Below are positions 1 to 5,191 of a DNA stretch of 5,191 bases, piece by piece (position 1 is the stretch's first letter; every line of letters begins with the position of its first letter). The stretch spans positions 1 to 5,191 of the forward strand of contig DSAV01000182.1 in assembly GCA_011046295.1 (NCBI GenBank). Reading direction: 5' to 3'. This DNA comes from Deltaproteobacteria bacterium (GTDB lineage Bacteria; Desulfobacterota; Syntrophia; Syntrophales; Smithellaceae). The notes below the pieces were generated by a model that saw only the letters and a program-made list of their open reading frames with translations, did not search any database and was not told the origin of the DNA. Position numbers and translations under genes: made by a program.

Positions 1-552
1 ATCAAGGATGAAATAAAGCGATTAAACGGTATCATTGAAGAATTTTTATCTTTTTCCAAAAGCCGCAGGCTGGAGTTGCGCGATTTTTCTATCACGGAAA
101 TATTACAGAAAATCGTAAGTCTTATTCGGGAAGAGGCGCAGGATCGCGGAGTGATTATCGAAACCAAGTGGCGCGAGTCGCCCGCGGTAATTCCGGTTGA
201 TATTAATAAAATTCAGCAGGCGTTTCTAAACATAATTAAAAACGCCATGGAGTCAATACCAGCCCAGGGGAAAATTTCCATTACAGTAGATAAGGAAGGG
301 AAAAATTATATTATCGTGAGAATTTCAGATACCGGTTGCGGCATGACCGCGGATGAAATAGAGCGGATTTTCAGCCCTGAATACACGACCAAGGAAAAAG
401 GGGTTGGGTTGGGAATTCCGTTAGCCAGCGAAATCCTCCGCGGGCACGGAGGGGAAATACGCGTGATCAGCCGAGAAGGCGAGGGGACAACTTTTGAGGT
501 AATCTTGCCGCGAGAAAGATTAAACGACAGGCCGTTAAAAGAAAAAGGATAA
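1..552 (+). CDS. Sensor histidine kinase, C-terminal part (5' end outside window)
   Basis: The frame is open from the first base, giving 183 visible residues; the N-terminal sensor and the phosphorylated histidine lie upstream of the window. Visible residues 1-26 look like the second helix of the HisKA dimerisation domain (EIKRLNGIIEEFLSFSK). An HATPase_c domain follows: N box around residues 72-85 with N77 and N81, G1 box DTGCGM at 110-115, F-box region around F124-K131, and G2 box GVGLGI at 134-139 followed by HGGEI. These are the ATP-binding motifs of NtrB/AtoS-like kinases, which autophosphorylate and pass the phosphate to a partner regulator. That partner is almost certainly the regulator starting 4 nt after this stop codon. 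The TTG at 76 is not the start, because homologous kinase sequence continues upstream of it. The signal sensed cannot be told. Kinase family is certain; subtype is inferred from the neighbour. Confidence 0.93.
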   Translation: MKDEIKRLNGIIEEFLSFSKSRRLELRDFSITEILQKIVSLIREEAQDRGVIIETKWRESPAVIPVDINKIQQAFLNIIKNAMESIPAQGKISITVDKEGKNYIIVRISDTGCGMTADEIERIFSPEYTTKEKGVGLGIPLASEILRGHGGEIRVISREGEGTTFEVILPRERLNDRPLKEKG

Positions 553-556
553 AATT

Positions 557-1918
557 ATGCAAAAATTGAGCATCCTCATAGTTGAAGATGGCCAATCCCA
601 GAGGGAAATGCTGAGGGATTTTTTGCTTTCCGAAGGGCATAACATTTCTGAAGCTGAGAACGGCAAAAATGCTATTAAAACTGTGATGGGTAATCATTTC
701 GACCTTGTTCTTCTTGATTATAAAATGCCGGGCATGGACGGGTTGGAAGTTCTCAAAGAAATTAAACGCATCAACCCGGAAATAGATGTTGTGATTATTA
801 CCGCTTACGGCACGATTGAAACAGCCGTTGAGGCAATAAAGGTCGGCGCGATTGATTATATTACCAAACCGGTGGAGCTAGATGAACTGCTGCTTCTGGT
901 AAATCGTGTGGCGGAAAGAAGACAGCTGATTAAAGAAAACGAGCTTTTGAGAGAGGAACTGGGGAAAAAAGGCATTACTGCCGATAAGATTATTTATAAA
1001 AGTCCGCAAATGGCTGAAGTAATTAATATGACCGGTCGTGTGGCCGCCAGCCGGGCGTCGGTTTTGATTCAGGGAGAAAGCGGTACGGGTAAAGAACTTT
1101 TAGCCAGACTTATTCACCAATTGAGCCCCCGGGCAAACAAGCCGATCATAATTGTTAATTGTGTTGCGCTGCACGAAAATTTATTGGAGAGTGAATTATT
1201 CGGCCACGAAAAAGGGGCATTCACCGGCGCCACGTCACGGCGCATCGGCCGTTTTGAAGAAGCTGACGGAGGTACTTTGTTTCTTGATGAAATTGGCGAG
1301 CTAACTCCTACTGTTCAGGTTAAGCTGCTGCGGTTTTTGCAGGAGCGGGAACTTCAACGCCTCGGCAGCAATCAAAATATAAATGTCGATGTGCGGGTGA
1401 TCAGCGCGACTAACCGAAATCTAGAAATACAGGTTGGTGAGGGGAGCTTTCGGGACGATCTTTTTTACCGGCTAAAAGTTGTTACGCTTTCTTTGCCTCC
1501 ATTAAGAGAAAGAAAAGAAGATATACCGGTGTTAATCGATCATTTTATTCAAAAATATGCACAGGAAAACAAAAAGAACATTAAAGGCCTTACCGCTGAA
1601 GCACGTGATCTCCTTTTGAAGTATAATTATCCGGGAAATGTTCGCGAACTGGTCAATATCATGGAGCGGGCGGTGGTTATCGCCCGTGACGAGTACATTA
1701 CCACCACTGATCTTCCTTTCAAACCTTCCCTGCCGTACATGGATGCGAGTAAAAAAGCCCCCGGATATCTGAGGGATTCCTTGGAAGGATTGGAAAAGCA
1801 ACTGATTGCCGAAGCCATGGAAAAAGCTGACGACAATCAAACAAAAGCCGCGGAAATACTTGGCATGTCTGAACGCATGCTGCGCTACAAACTTAAAAAA
1901 TATTCTTCGAAAACCTAA
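557..1918 (+). CDS. Sigma-54-dependent two-component response regulator (NtrC/AtoC/ZraR family)
   Basis: A complete 453-residue protein with the three NtrC-family domains. The receiver domain (about 1-120) has the acidic pair E10/D11, phosphoacceptor D54, T82 and K104. The AAA+ sigma-54 activation domain (about 145-370) has Walker A GESGTGKE at 173-180, the sigma-54-contacting loop GAFTGA at 220-225, Walker B GGTLFLDE at 238-245, sensor I ATNR at 284-287, the arginine-finger region FRDDLFYRL at 298-306, and sensor II YPGNVREL at 358-365. A Fis-type helix-turn-helix lies at about 426-449 (TKAAEILGMSERMLRYKLKKY). All catalytic motifs are intact, so it should be an active ATPase that remodels sigma-54 RNA polymerase once D54 is phosphorylated. 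AGGA at 546-549 lies 7 nt before the ATG and overlaps the end of the kinase gene, implying translational coupling. Targets are unknown; no good -24/-12 promoter was found here. The exact orthologue (NtrC, AtoC, ZraR or other) cannot be decided. Confidence 0.96.
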   Translation: MQKLSILIVEDGQSQREMLRDFLLSEGHNISEAENGKNAIKTVMGNHFDLVLLDYKMPGMDGLEVLKEIKRINPEIDVVIITAYGTIETAVEAIKVGAIDYITKPVELDELLLLVNRVAERRQLIKENELLREELGKKGITADKIIYKSPQMAEVINMTGRVAASRASVLIQGESGTGKELLARLIHQLSPRANKPIIIVNCVALHENLLESELFGHEKGAFTGATSRRIGRFEEADGGTLFLDEIGELTPTVQVKLLRFLQERELQRLGSNQNINVDVRVISATNRNLEIQVGEGSFRDDLFYRLKVVTLSLPPLRERKEDIPVLIDHFIQKYAQENKKNIKGLTAEARDLLLKYNYPGNVRELVNIMERAVVIARDEYITTTDLPFKPSLPYMDASKKAPGYLRDSLEGLEKQLIAEAMEKADDNQTKAAEILGMSERMLRYKLKKYSSKT

Positions 1919-1935
1919 AGTGGTTTTCTTGAGAA
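1895..1935 (-). terminator. Probable intrinsic terminator of the rubrerythrin-like gene
   Basis: GAAAACC at 1909-1915 and GGTTTTC at 1922-1928 form a perfect 7-bp stem with a 6-nt loop. It is extended across a small internal loop by TTCT (1903-1906) pairing with AGAA (1932-1935). Read on the minus strand, the stem is followed at once by TATTTTTT (1902-1895), as in a Rho-independent terminator. On the plus strand no clean T-run follows, so it probably serves mainly the minus-strand gene. It overlaps the last codons of the response regulator. The stem is AT-rich, so strength is uncertain. Confidence 0.45.
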
Positions 1936-1948
1936 TCTCGCCTAATGG

Positions 1949-2428
1949 CTACTTTTCGATTCTTTTCTTCAGTTCGGTAAGAACCTTATAATGTTTTCTT
2001 TCTTCTTCTATAATTTGCTCGATATTTTCGTGTTGCGCTGGGGGAACTAATTTTTTAATTTCATGATAATAAAGAATTGAATCCAGTTCGCGCCTGATGG
2101 CAAAGTCAAACGCGGCAATCGTGTCAGTTACTCTGGATAGTTCTTTATCCATCGCTTCTTTAGTGAAAATTATGTTGTTATCGACGTAAGAACGTAAATA
2201 TGCGCTATATTCTCCCGCGTAGCTTTCGGGAGGATTATATTTTTCTATTTTTGCGAAGATACCTTCAAAAATCTTTTTGTGATTCGCCTCTTCTTTTGCC
2301 AGATGGGCAAAAAGCTCTTTTGCTTCCTGCTGCTTTGCTATCTGCTCGGCAAATTTATAGAAATTAATGCCGTTTTCTTCAATCCTAATGGCCACTTCCA
2401 CAATGTCACTTGCTGTAAAAACTCCCAT
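1949..2428 (-). CDS. Rubrerythrin/ferritin-like di-iron protein without rubredoxin domain
   Basis: A 159-residue, mostly helical protein. It shows the two half-sites of a ferritin-like di-iron centre: E17 (with Y24 seven residues on, as in rubrerythrins) and E47-A-N-H50, then E114 and E143-R-K-H146. The repeated ExxH pattern and the length fit the four-helix domain of the rubrerythrin family. Classical rubrerythrins add a C-terminal rubredoxin domain with two CxxC pairs; this protein has no cysteine at all, so it must take electrons from a separate donor or act differently. By family analogy it may reduce peroxide in the cytoplasm or handle iron; the substrate is not provable from sequence. 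The ATG is fixed by the strong AGGAGG 8 nt upstream. The gene converges on the response regulator and lies 138 nt downstream of the diadenylate cyclase on the same strand, so read-through from there is possible. No convincing promoter of its own was found. Confidence 0.88.
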   Translation of the reverse strand: MGVFTASDIVEVAIRIEENGINFYKFAEQIAKQQEAKELFAHLAKEEANHKKIFEGIFAKIEKYNPPESYAGEYSAYLRSYVDNNIIFTKEAMDKELSRVTDTIAAFDFAIRRELDSILYYHEIKKLVPPAQHENIEQIIEEERKHYKVLTELKKRIEK

Positions 2429-2436
2429 ACTTAACT

Positions 2437-2442
2437 CCTCCT
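2437..2442 (-). promoter_or_regulatory. Strong ribosome binding site of the rubrerythrin-like gene
   Basis: Read on the minus strand this is AGGAGG, the full Shine-Dalgarno core, within AGGAGGAGT, and it sits 8 nt before the ATG at 2428. It is the strongest RBS in the window, fixes the start codon and suggests high translation. Confidence 0.85.
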
Positions 2443-2456
2443 GCTTTGGATGATTT

Positions 2457-2471
2457 AACTTTTTAAAAGTT
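2457..2471. repeat. Palindrome AACTTTT-T-AAAAGTT upstream of the rubrerythrin-like gene
   Basis: Two perfect 7-bp inverted arms flank one central base, 29-43 nt before the start codon at 2428. The position would suit an operator or an mRNA-leader hairpin. It is AT-only apart from one C/G pair, so chance is a real alternative. It does not match a regulator site that I recognise. Confidence 0.35.
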
Positions 2472-2489
2472 GAGCATATTTCTTCAGCT

Positions 2490-2508
2490 AATGCAATGGT
2501 TTTGCATT
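2490..2508. repeat. Inverted repeat AATGCAA-n5-TTGCATT, possible operator
   Basis: Two perfect 7-bp arms separated by TGGTT, 62-80 nt upstream of the rubrerythrin-like start codon, in the gap between that gene and the diadenylate cyclase. The 19-bp size and symmetry are typical of a site for a dimeric transcription factor. No known regulator consensus is recognised; assignment as an operator is inference. Confidence 0.4.
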
Positions 2509-2566
2509 TCGCGCAAGGGTTTTAATTAGTTATGTAACTGATTTAAAAATAATTTTATTCAGTGTT

Positions 2567-4024
2567 CTAAAACTTTTTGTTTTTTACGCTGATTATTACA
2601 CGTATGGTCGGCGGCTTTCTTTCCGGAAAATAAACACCGTCCGGCAATACAACTTTTGTATCAATGGTAGTGTTGGAAATTATATTCTGTAAATCGATTG
2701 GTTCTGTTTCAACCTTGATTTTTTCATGATTTATGCGGGAATCAAAAAGGAGGTTAATTTTTTGGGGCGATATGCTTATCCTGTGCAATGAAAGGTTGTT
2801 TGGTAAGGAATTCTGGGTCGCAATATTCACGGGAAAGGAACCGCTTATCAGGCGCGTCGCGTAAATATAGGCCTTGGCCGGTTTTATTTCCGTAATTGAT
2901 AAATTAGAAGGAACGCTGATCATGTCCTTAGAAAGTATAATTTCTTGTTTTATCGCGGACACTGAAGAAAGATCCAGAGATAGTTTTAACGCGCGTTCAT
3001 CAAGCAAATAAAAAGCCTGTTGAGGGCCTTGAAGAATGACCTTTGCCTCAGTAAGGCGGGGTTCATCAATTCGCCAATCAGCCGGAACGTTTCGATATTC
3101 AATTGGTATAATAAAATTACGGCGCACAATCTCTCTTTGATAACCAAAGGCAAACCATAAAATGCAGGCCAAAGCCAGAGCGATTATCTTTTCTTTGGAA
3201 TTTTCTTTAAACCAGGCGATTACCGGATGCCGTTTTTTGGACGGCACATTGCGCACATAAAATTTATCGATTTCGTTGTGCAGCTCGGAAGCGTTACTCA
3301 TTTTTATAAGCATGCCCTGGTAGGCAATTGATATTGACCTGGATTCTTCTGAAACGACAACACAAAGAGCATCGGAACGTTCCGCGAGCCCGACCGCCGC
3401 CGTATGGCGTAATCCGATATTTCCGTATCTTGATGTGTTTACAGATAAAGGCAGATGACAGCCGAACATTTTTATCTGGTTGTCTTTGATAATTGCTGCT
3501 CCGTCATGGCCTTCGGAGTGAGGATCGAAAAGGCTTTGCAACAGAGGTTCGCTGAGCAATCCATCGAGTTTTGTTCCTCCGTTCAGATGCCTCTCCAGGT
3601 GATCTTCTCCCTGCAGGACAATTAAGGCGCCGACGCCTTTTTTTGACAGCTCCGCCGCCGTGTGCGTTATTATCTCGGAGGCTTTTTCCAGGTCGGAAAG
3701 GGGACGGGACTTTTTCCTGAGATTGCCCAGGAGCGCCAATCTTTCAAAAAGGTTGCGTAAATCTTCCTGGAAAATTACTACCAGCACAAACAATACGATG
3801 GCGAAAAAAGATTGAAGCACTATAGTGGTAAGATAAAGCTGCATGAAACGGGCGGCTATATAAACTCCGCCAAGAAGAATGATGCCGATGAGTACAAAGC
3901 GCGAAGCTCTGTTTTTAAACCAGATAAAAAAAGCAAAGAGCATTATGGCAATAATCGCGATATCCAGAACATCCTGTATTCGTAAGCTCTTTATGGCGGA
4001 TAACGCAGTATTGAACAGATCCAT
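2567..4024 (-). CDS. cdaA: Membrane diadenylate cyclase fused to a CdaR-like YbbR region (CdaA-CdaR fusion)
   Basis: A 485-residue protein predicted to make c-di-AMP from two ATP. Hydrophobic segments at about 19-36, 43-58 and 64-84 match the three-helix anchor of CdaA. The DAC (DisA_N) domain follows at about 115-240, with G132-A-L-I-V, the catalytic DGA at 174-176, GCHLPLS at 188-194 and VVVSEE at 222-227. The usual GTRHR motif reads G204-L-R-H-T208 here: second Arg and preceding Thr are replaced. A fourth membrane segment at about 278-295, preceded by WFKENSKEK and followed by FIIPIEYRNVP, looks exactly like the N-terminus of a CdaR protein. Two YbbR-type repeats follow (about 300-390 and 392-480) and should lie outside the inner membrane. 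In Firmicutes cdaA and cdaR are separate adjacent genes, usually with glmM; here they are one frame, and no glmM is visible. GGGA lies 6 nt before the ATG, and a sigma-70 promoter lies just upstream. Family assignment is firm; activity with the altered motif is untested. Confidence 0.92.
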   Translation of the reverse strand: MDLFNTALSAIKSLRIQDVLDIAIIAIMLFAFFIWFKNRASRFVLIGIILLGGVYIAARFMQLYLTTIVLQSFFAIVLFVLVVIFQEDLRNLFERLALLGNLRKKSRPLSDLEKASEIITHTAAELSKKGVGALIVLQGEDHLERHLNGGTKLDGLLSEPLLQSLFDPHSEGHDGAAIIKDNQIKMFGCHLPLSVNTSRYGNIGLRHTAAVGLAERSDALCVVVSEESRSISIAYQGMLIKMSNASELHNEIDKFYVRNVPSKKRHPVIAWFKENSKEKIIALALACILWFAFGYQREIVRRNFIIPIEYRNVPADWRIDEPRLTEAKVILQGPQQAFYLLDERALKLSLDLSSVSAIKQEIILSKDMISVPSNLSITEIKPAKAYIYATRLISGSFPVNIATQNSLPNNLSLHRISISPQKINLLFDSRINHEKIKVETEPIDLQNIISNTTIDTKVVLPDGVYFPERKPPTIRVIISVKNKKF

Positions 4025-4052
4025 GCGATTTCCCTTTTGCTTTATTAATGGT

Positions 4053-4082
4053 GTTATACAGAAAAAACTTTTAACATGTCAA
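4053..4082 (-). promoter_or_regulatory. Sigma-70-type promoter for the diadenylate cyclase gene
   Basis: On the minus strand TTGACA (4082-4077) is separated by 18 nt from TATAAC (4058-4053). Shifting the -10 by one base gives GTATAA with a 17-nt spacer. Transcription would start near 4046, leaving a short leader of roughly 20 nt before the ATG at 4024, room for the RBS only and no riboswitch. Confidence 0.72.
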
Positions 4083-4124
4083 GCAAGATTATAAAATTAT
4101 ATTATTATTAGATTCCGTTTTCAT
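4083..4124. promoter_or_regulatory. AT-rich spacer between the two divergent -35 boxes
   Basis: These 42 nt separate two TTGACA elements that face away from each other. The left part is almost pure A/T, with a short inverted repeat TATAA-AA-TTATA at 4090-4101. A/T tracts next to -35 boxes can act as UP elements for the RNA polymerase alpha subunit, or hold a shared regulator; neither is proven. Confidence 0.35.
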
Positions 4125-4153
4125 TTGACACGGCATAATCTATTGCCTATACT
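4125..4153 (+). promoter_or_regulatory. Sigma-70-type promoter for the prohibitin gene
   Basis: A consensus TTGACA at 4125-4130 and TATACT at 4148-4153 are separated by exactly 17 nt, the optimal spacing. Transcription would begin near 4160 and give a leader of about 44 nt before the ATG at 4204. This is the best promoter match in the window and suggests steady, strong expression. Confidence 0.8.
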
Positions 4154-4203
4154 GCAAACGACGAAGACAATAACACATAGAAATAGAAAGAGAGGTTTAA
4201 ATA

Positions 4204-5046
4204 ATGGATGAAAGAACAATGAGAAACATGAGAGATGGGGTAAAGAAAGTGCCGACCCCTATATTAGCTGCGGCCATAGTGATATTGGTCTTTCTTTTTG
4301 CCAAGCCATGGGTTCAGGTGGGCCCCGGCCAAAGAGGAGTTGTCCTTTATTTTGGCGCCGTCCAGGAGAGTGTATTGGCGGAAGGGCTTCATTTCCGGAT
4401 TCCTATCATGCAGGAAGTTGTGTTGATGGACGTCAAGGTACAGAAAGTAGTGACTGATACCGTTGCGGCATCAGCGGATCTGCAGGATGTGACATCGTCT
4501 ATCGCCCTTAATTATCATCTGGTTCCCGATAAAGCCAATATTGTTTATCAAACGATTGGCGTTTACTATAAAGAAAGAATTATAGACCCCGCTATTCTTG
4601 AAGTGGTAAAAGCCGTATCCGCAACATATACCGCGGAAGCGCTCATCACTAAGCGGCCTCAGGTTAGTGAGGCGATGAGAGTTTCTCTTATGGAAAGACT
4701 CAAAGAGTACAATATAGCAGTTGACGCTTTTTCCATTGTTGCTTTCAGTTTTTCCAAGGTTTTCGCGGAAGCGATTGAAGCAAAACAAACAGCGGAACAG
4801 CTTGCCCTTAAAGCGCGTAGAGATCTGGAAAGAGTAAAAATAGAAGCGGAACAAAAAGTTACGGCGGCCAGAGCAGAGGCGGAATCATTGAGGTTACAGA
4901 GAGCGAATATTTCACCTGATCTTATAGAGCTGCGTAGAATTGAGGCAAATCTCAAAGCCATTGAAAAATGGGATGGTATTATGCCTCAGGTTGTGGGCAC
5001 GGGAGGCGTGCCGCTTATTGGCCTGGGGGACGTGAAGAAAAGATAA
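4204..5046 (+). CDS. Membrane-anchored prohibitin-like SPFH/Band 7 protein
   Basis: A complete 280-residue protein. A short positively charged N-terminus precedes one membrane helix at about 19-33, followed by the SPFH core from about residue 36 (VQVGPGQRGVVLYFGAVQE, then EGLHFRIP at 60-67). The stretch from D128-PAILEVVKAV to the F181-SFSKVFAEAIEAKQTAEQ region is characteristic of prohibitins rather than HflK/HflC or flotillins. An Ala/Glu/Lys/Arg-rich helix at about 185-235 should form the usual coiled coil. Length is typical of prohibitins. Such proteins build large ring or cage oligomers on membranes and modulate FtsH-type proteases or lipid organisation; the partner here is unknown and no ftsH is in view. 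GAGAGG at 4190-4195 lies 8 nt before this ATG, which favours it over the in-frame ATGs at 4219 and 4228. It is transcribed divergently from the cyclase gene. No terminator hairpin was seen after its stop. Confidence 0.92.
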   Translation: MDERTMRNMRDGVKKVPTPILAAAIVILVFLFAKPWVQVGPGQRGVVLYFGAVQESVLAEGLHFRIPIMQEVVLMDVKVQKVVTDTVAASADLQDVTSSIALNYHLVPDKANIVYQTIGVYYKERIIDPAILEVVKAVSATYTAEALITKRPQVSEAMRVSLMERLKEYNIAVDAFSIVAFSFSKVFAEAIEAKQTAEQLALKARRDLERVKIEAEQKVTAARAEAESLRLQRANISPDLIELRRIEANLKAIEKWDGIMPQVVGTGGVPLIGLGDVKKR

Positions 5047-5050
5047 CAGA

Positions 5051-5070
5051 TCAGGAAATTATTCAGGAAA
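5051..5070. repeat. Direct repeat TCAGGAAA, 12-bp period
   Basis: TCAGGAAA occurs at 5051-5058 and again at 5063-5070, ending 7 nt before the -35 box at 5078. Tandem sites about one helical turn apart next to a -35 element resemble activator binding sites, but with two short copies chance cannot be excluded. Confidence 0.3.
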
Positions 5071-5077
5071 AAAAGTA

Positions 5078-5106
5078 TTGACAGAGTTATTTAGCGCTGT
5101 TATATG
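5078..5106 (+). promoter_or_regulatory. Sigma-70-type promoter for the right-edge reading frame
   Basis: TTGACA at 5078-5083 is followed after 17 nt by TATATG at 5101-5106; TTATAT one base earlier, with a 16-nt spacer, is an alternative -10. Transcription would start near 5113, about 22 nt before the ATG at 5135. It begins 32 nt after the prohibitin stop, so the next gene is probably a separate transcription unit. Confidence 0.65.
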
Positions 5107-5134
5107 AGAACCCAACAATCGTAGGAAAAATTAT

Positions 5135-5191
5135 ATGAATAAAAAAGAAGTCAGATTTTCGCTTAATAACTGGTGGTGGTGGAGCCTCACA
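5135..5191 (+). CDS. Start of a reading frame with four tandem Trp codons (cut by window end)
   Basis: Nineteen codons are visible: MNKKEVRFSLNNWWWWSLT, still open at the window edge. AGGA at 5123-5126 lies 8 nt before the ATG, and a sigma-70 promoter lies just upstream, so translation is likely. Two readings are possible. It may be a trp-operon attenuator leader peptide: these are short, start close to a promoter and carry two or more tandem Trp codons near their end, as in the enterobacterial and rhizobial trp leaders. Or it may be the N-terminus of an ordinary, perhaps membrane, protein. The stop codon and any attenuator hairpins would lie outside the window, so this cannot be settled here. 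Confidence 0.55.
   Translation, partial: MNKKEVRFSLNNWWWWSLT

Noticed and set aside
76..552. Histidine kinase starting at the TTG at 76
   Set aside because: The frame stays open to position 1 and the upstream residues match the HisKA helix, so the gene is simply cut by the window edge.
1532..1840. Open frames on the minus strand opposite the response regulator
   Set aside because: They lie opposite a fully conserved AAA+ domain, have no RBS or recognisable domain, and are by-products of the coding strand's composition.
2491..2516. Possible sigma-70 promoter for the rubrerythrin-like gene on the minus strand (TTGCGC with CATTAG 17 nt later)
   Set aside because: The -10 matches only about half of the consensus, and other pairings nearby are no better.
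2537..2563. Hairpin ACTGA...TCAGT just after the cyclase stop, as a terminator
   Set aside because: The stem is interrupted and very AT-rich, with no T-run after it on the minus strand, so termination there is not supported.
4025..4046. A c-di-AMP riboswitch (ydaO type) in the leader of the cyclase gene
   Set aside because: The leader predicted from the promoter is only about 20 nt, far too short for a riboswitch.
4131..4146. Sigma-54-like -24/-12 element (GGCA ... TTGC) upstream of the prohibitin, tempting because of the sigma-54 activator in the window
   Set aside because: The GG to GC distance is one base too long and sigma-54 spacing is strict; the same stretch is better explained by the TTGACA-17-TATACT promoter.
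4471..4961. Open frames on the minus strand opposite the prohibitin gene
   Set aside because: The Ser/Ala/Leu- and Phe-rich translations are the antisense of the conserved SPFH and coiled-coil regions and show no family features.

Overview
This is ordinary-looking bacterial chromosomal DNA of moderate to low GC. It carries four substantial genes, a cut-off gene at each edge, and short intergenic regions with readable promoters. No tRNA, rRNA, CRISPR array, insertion sequence or phage gene was seen. The lineage cannot be fixed from this content. An NtrB/NtrC-type two-component pair with a sigma-54 activator, a stand-alone rubrerythrin-like protein and a bacterial prohibitin suggest a Gram-negative-type, probably anaerobic or microaerophilic bacterium, possibly from an uncultured phylum. 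That placement is inference.

Layout. (1) Positions 1-1918, plus strand: the C-terminal part of a sensor histidine kinase, then, 4 nt later, a complete sigma-54-dependent response regulator. They form one translationally linked operon. (2) Positions 1949-2428, minus strand: a rubrerythrin/ferritin-like di-iron protein that converges on the regulator. A hairpin plus T-run inside the regulator's 3' end is its likely terminator. (3) Positions 2567-4024, minus strand: a membrane diadenylate cyclase (CdaA type) fused in one polypeptide to a CdaR-like membrane anchor and two YbbR-type domains. (4) Positions 4025-4203: a divergent intergenic region with two good sigma-70 promoters, one for each flanking gene. 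(5) Positions 4204-5046, plus strand: a membrane-anchored prohibitin/SPFH protein. (6) Positions 5047-5191: a third TTGACA promoter, an RBS, and the start of a reading frame with four consecutive Trp codons. It runs off the window and could be a trp attenuator leader peptide or the N-terminus of a protein.

How the genes may work together. The kinase and regulator should sense an unknown signal and activate sigma-54 promoters that are not visible here. The cyclase should make c-di-AMP, a second messenger tied to cell-envelope and osmotic homeostasis in other bacteria, with its YbbR part on the outer face of the membrane. The divergently expressed prohibitin is also a membrane-quality or membrane-organisation protein, so the 4.0-4.2 kb region may be an envelope-stress locus. 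The rubrerythrin-like gene lies downstream of the cyclase on the same strand and may receive read-through. The points most worth a second look are the CdaA-CdaR fusion with its altered RHR motif, and the Trp-codon run at the right edge.
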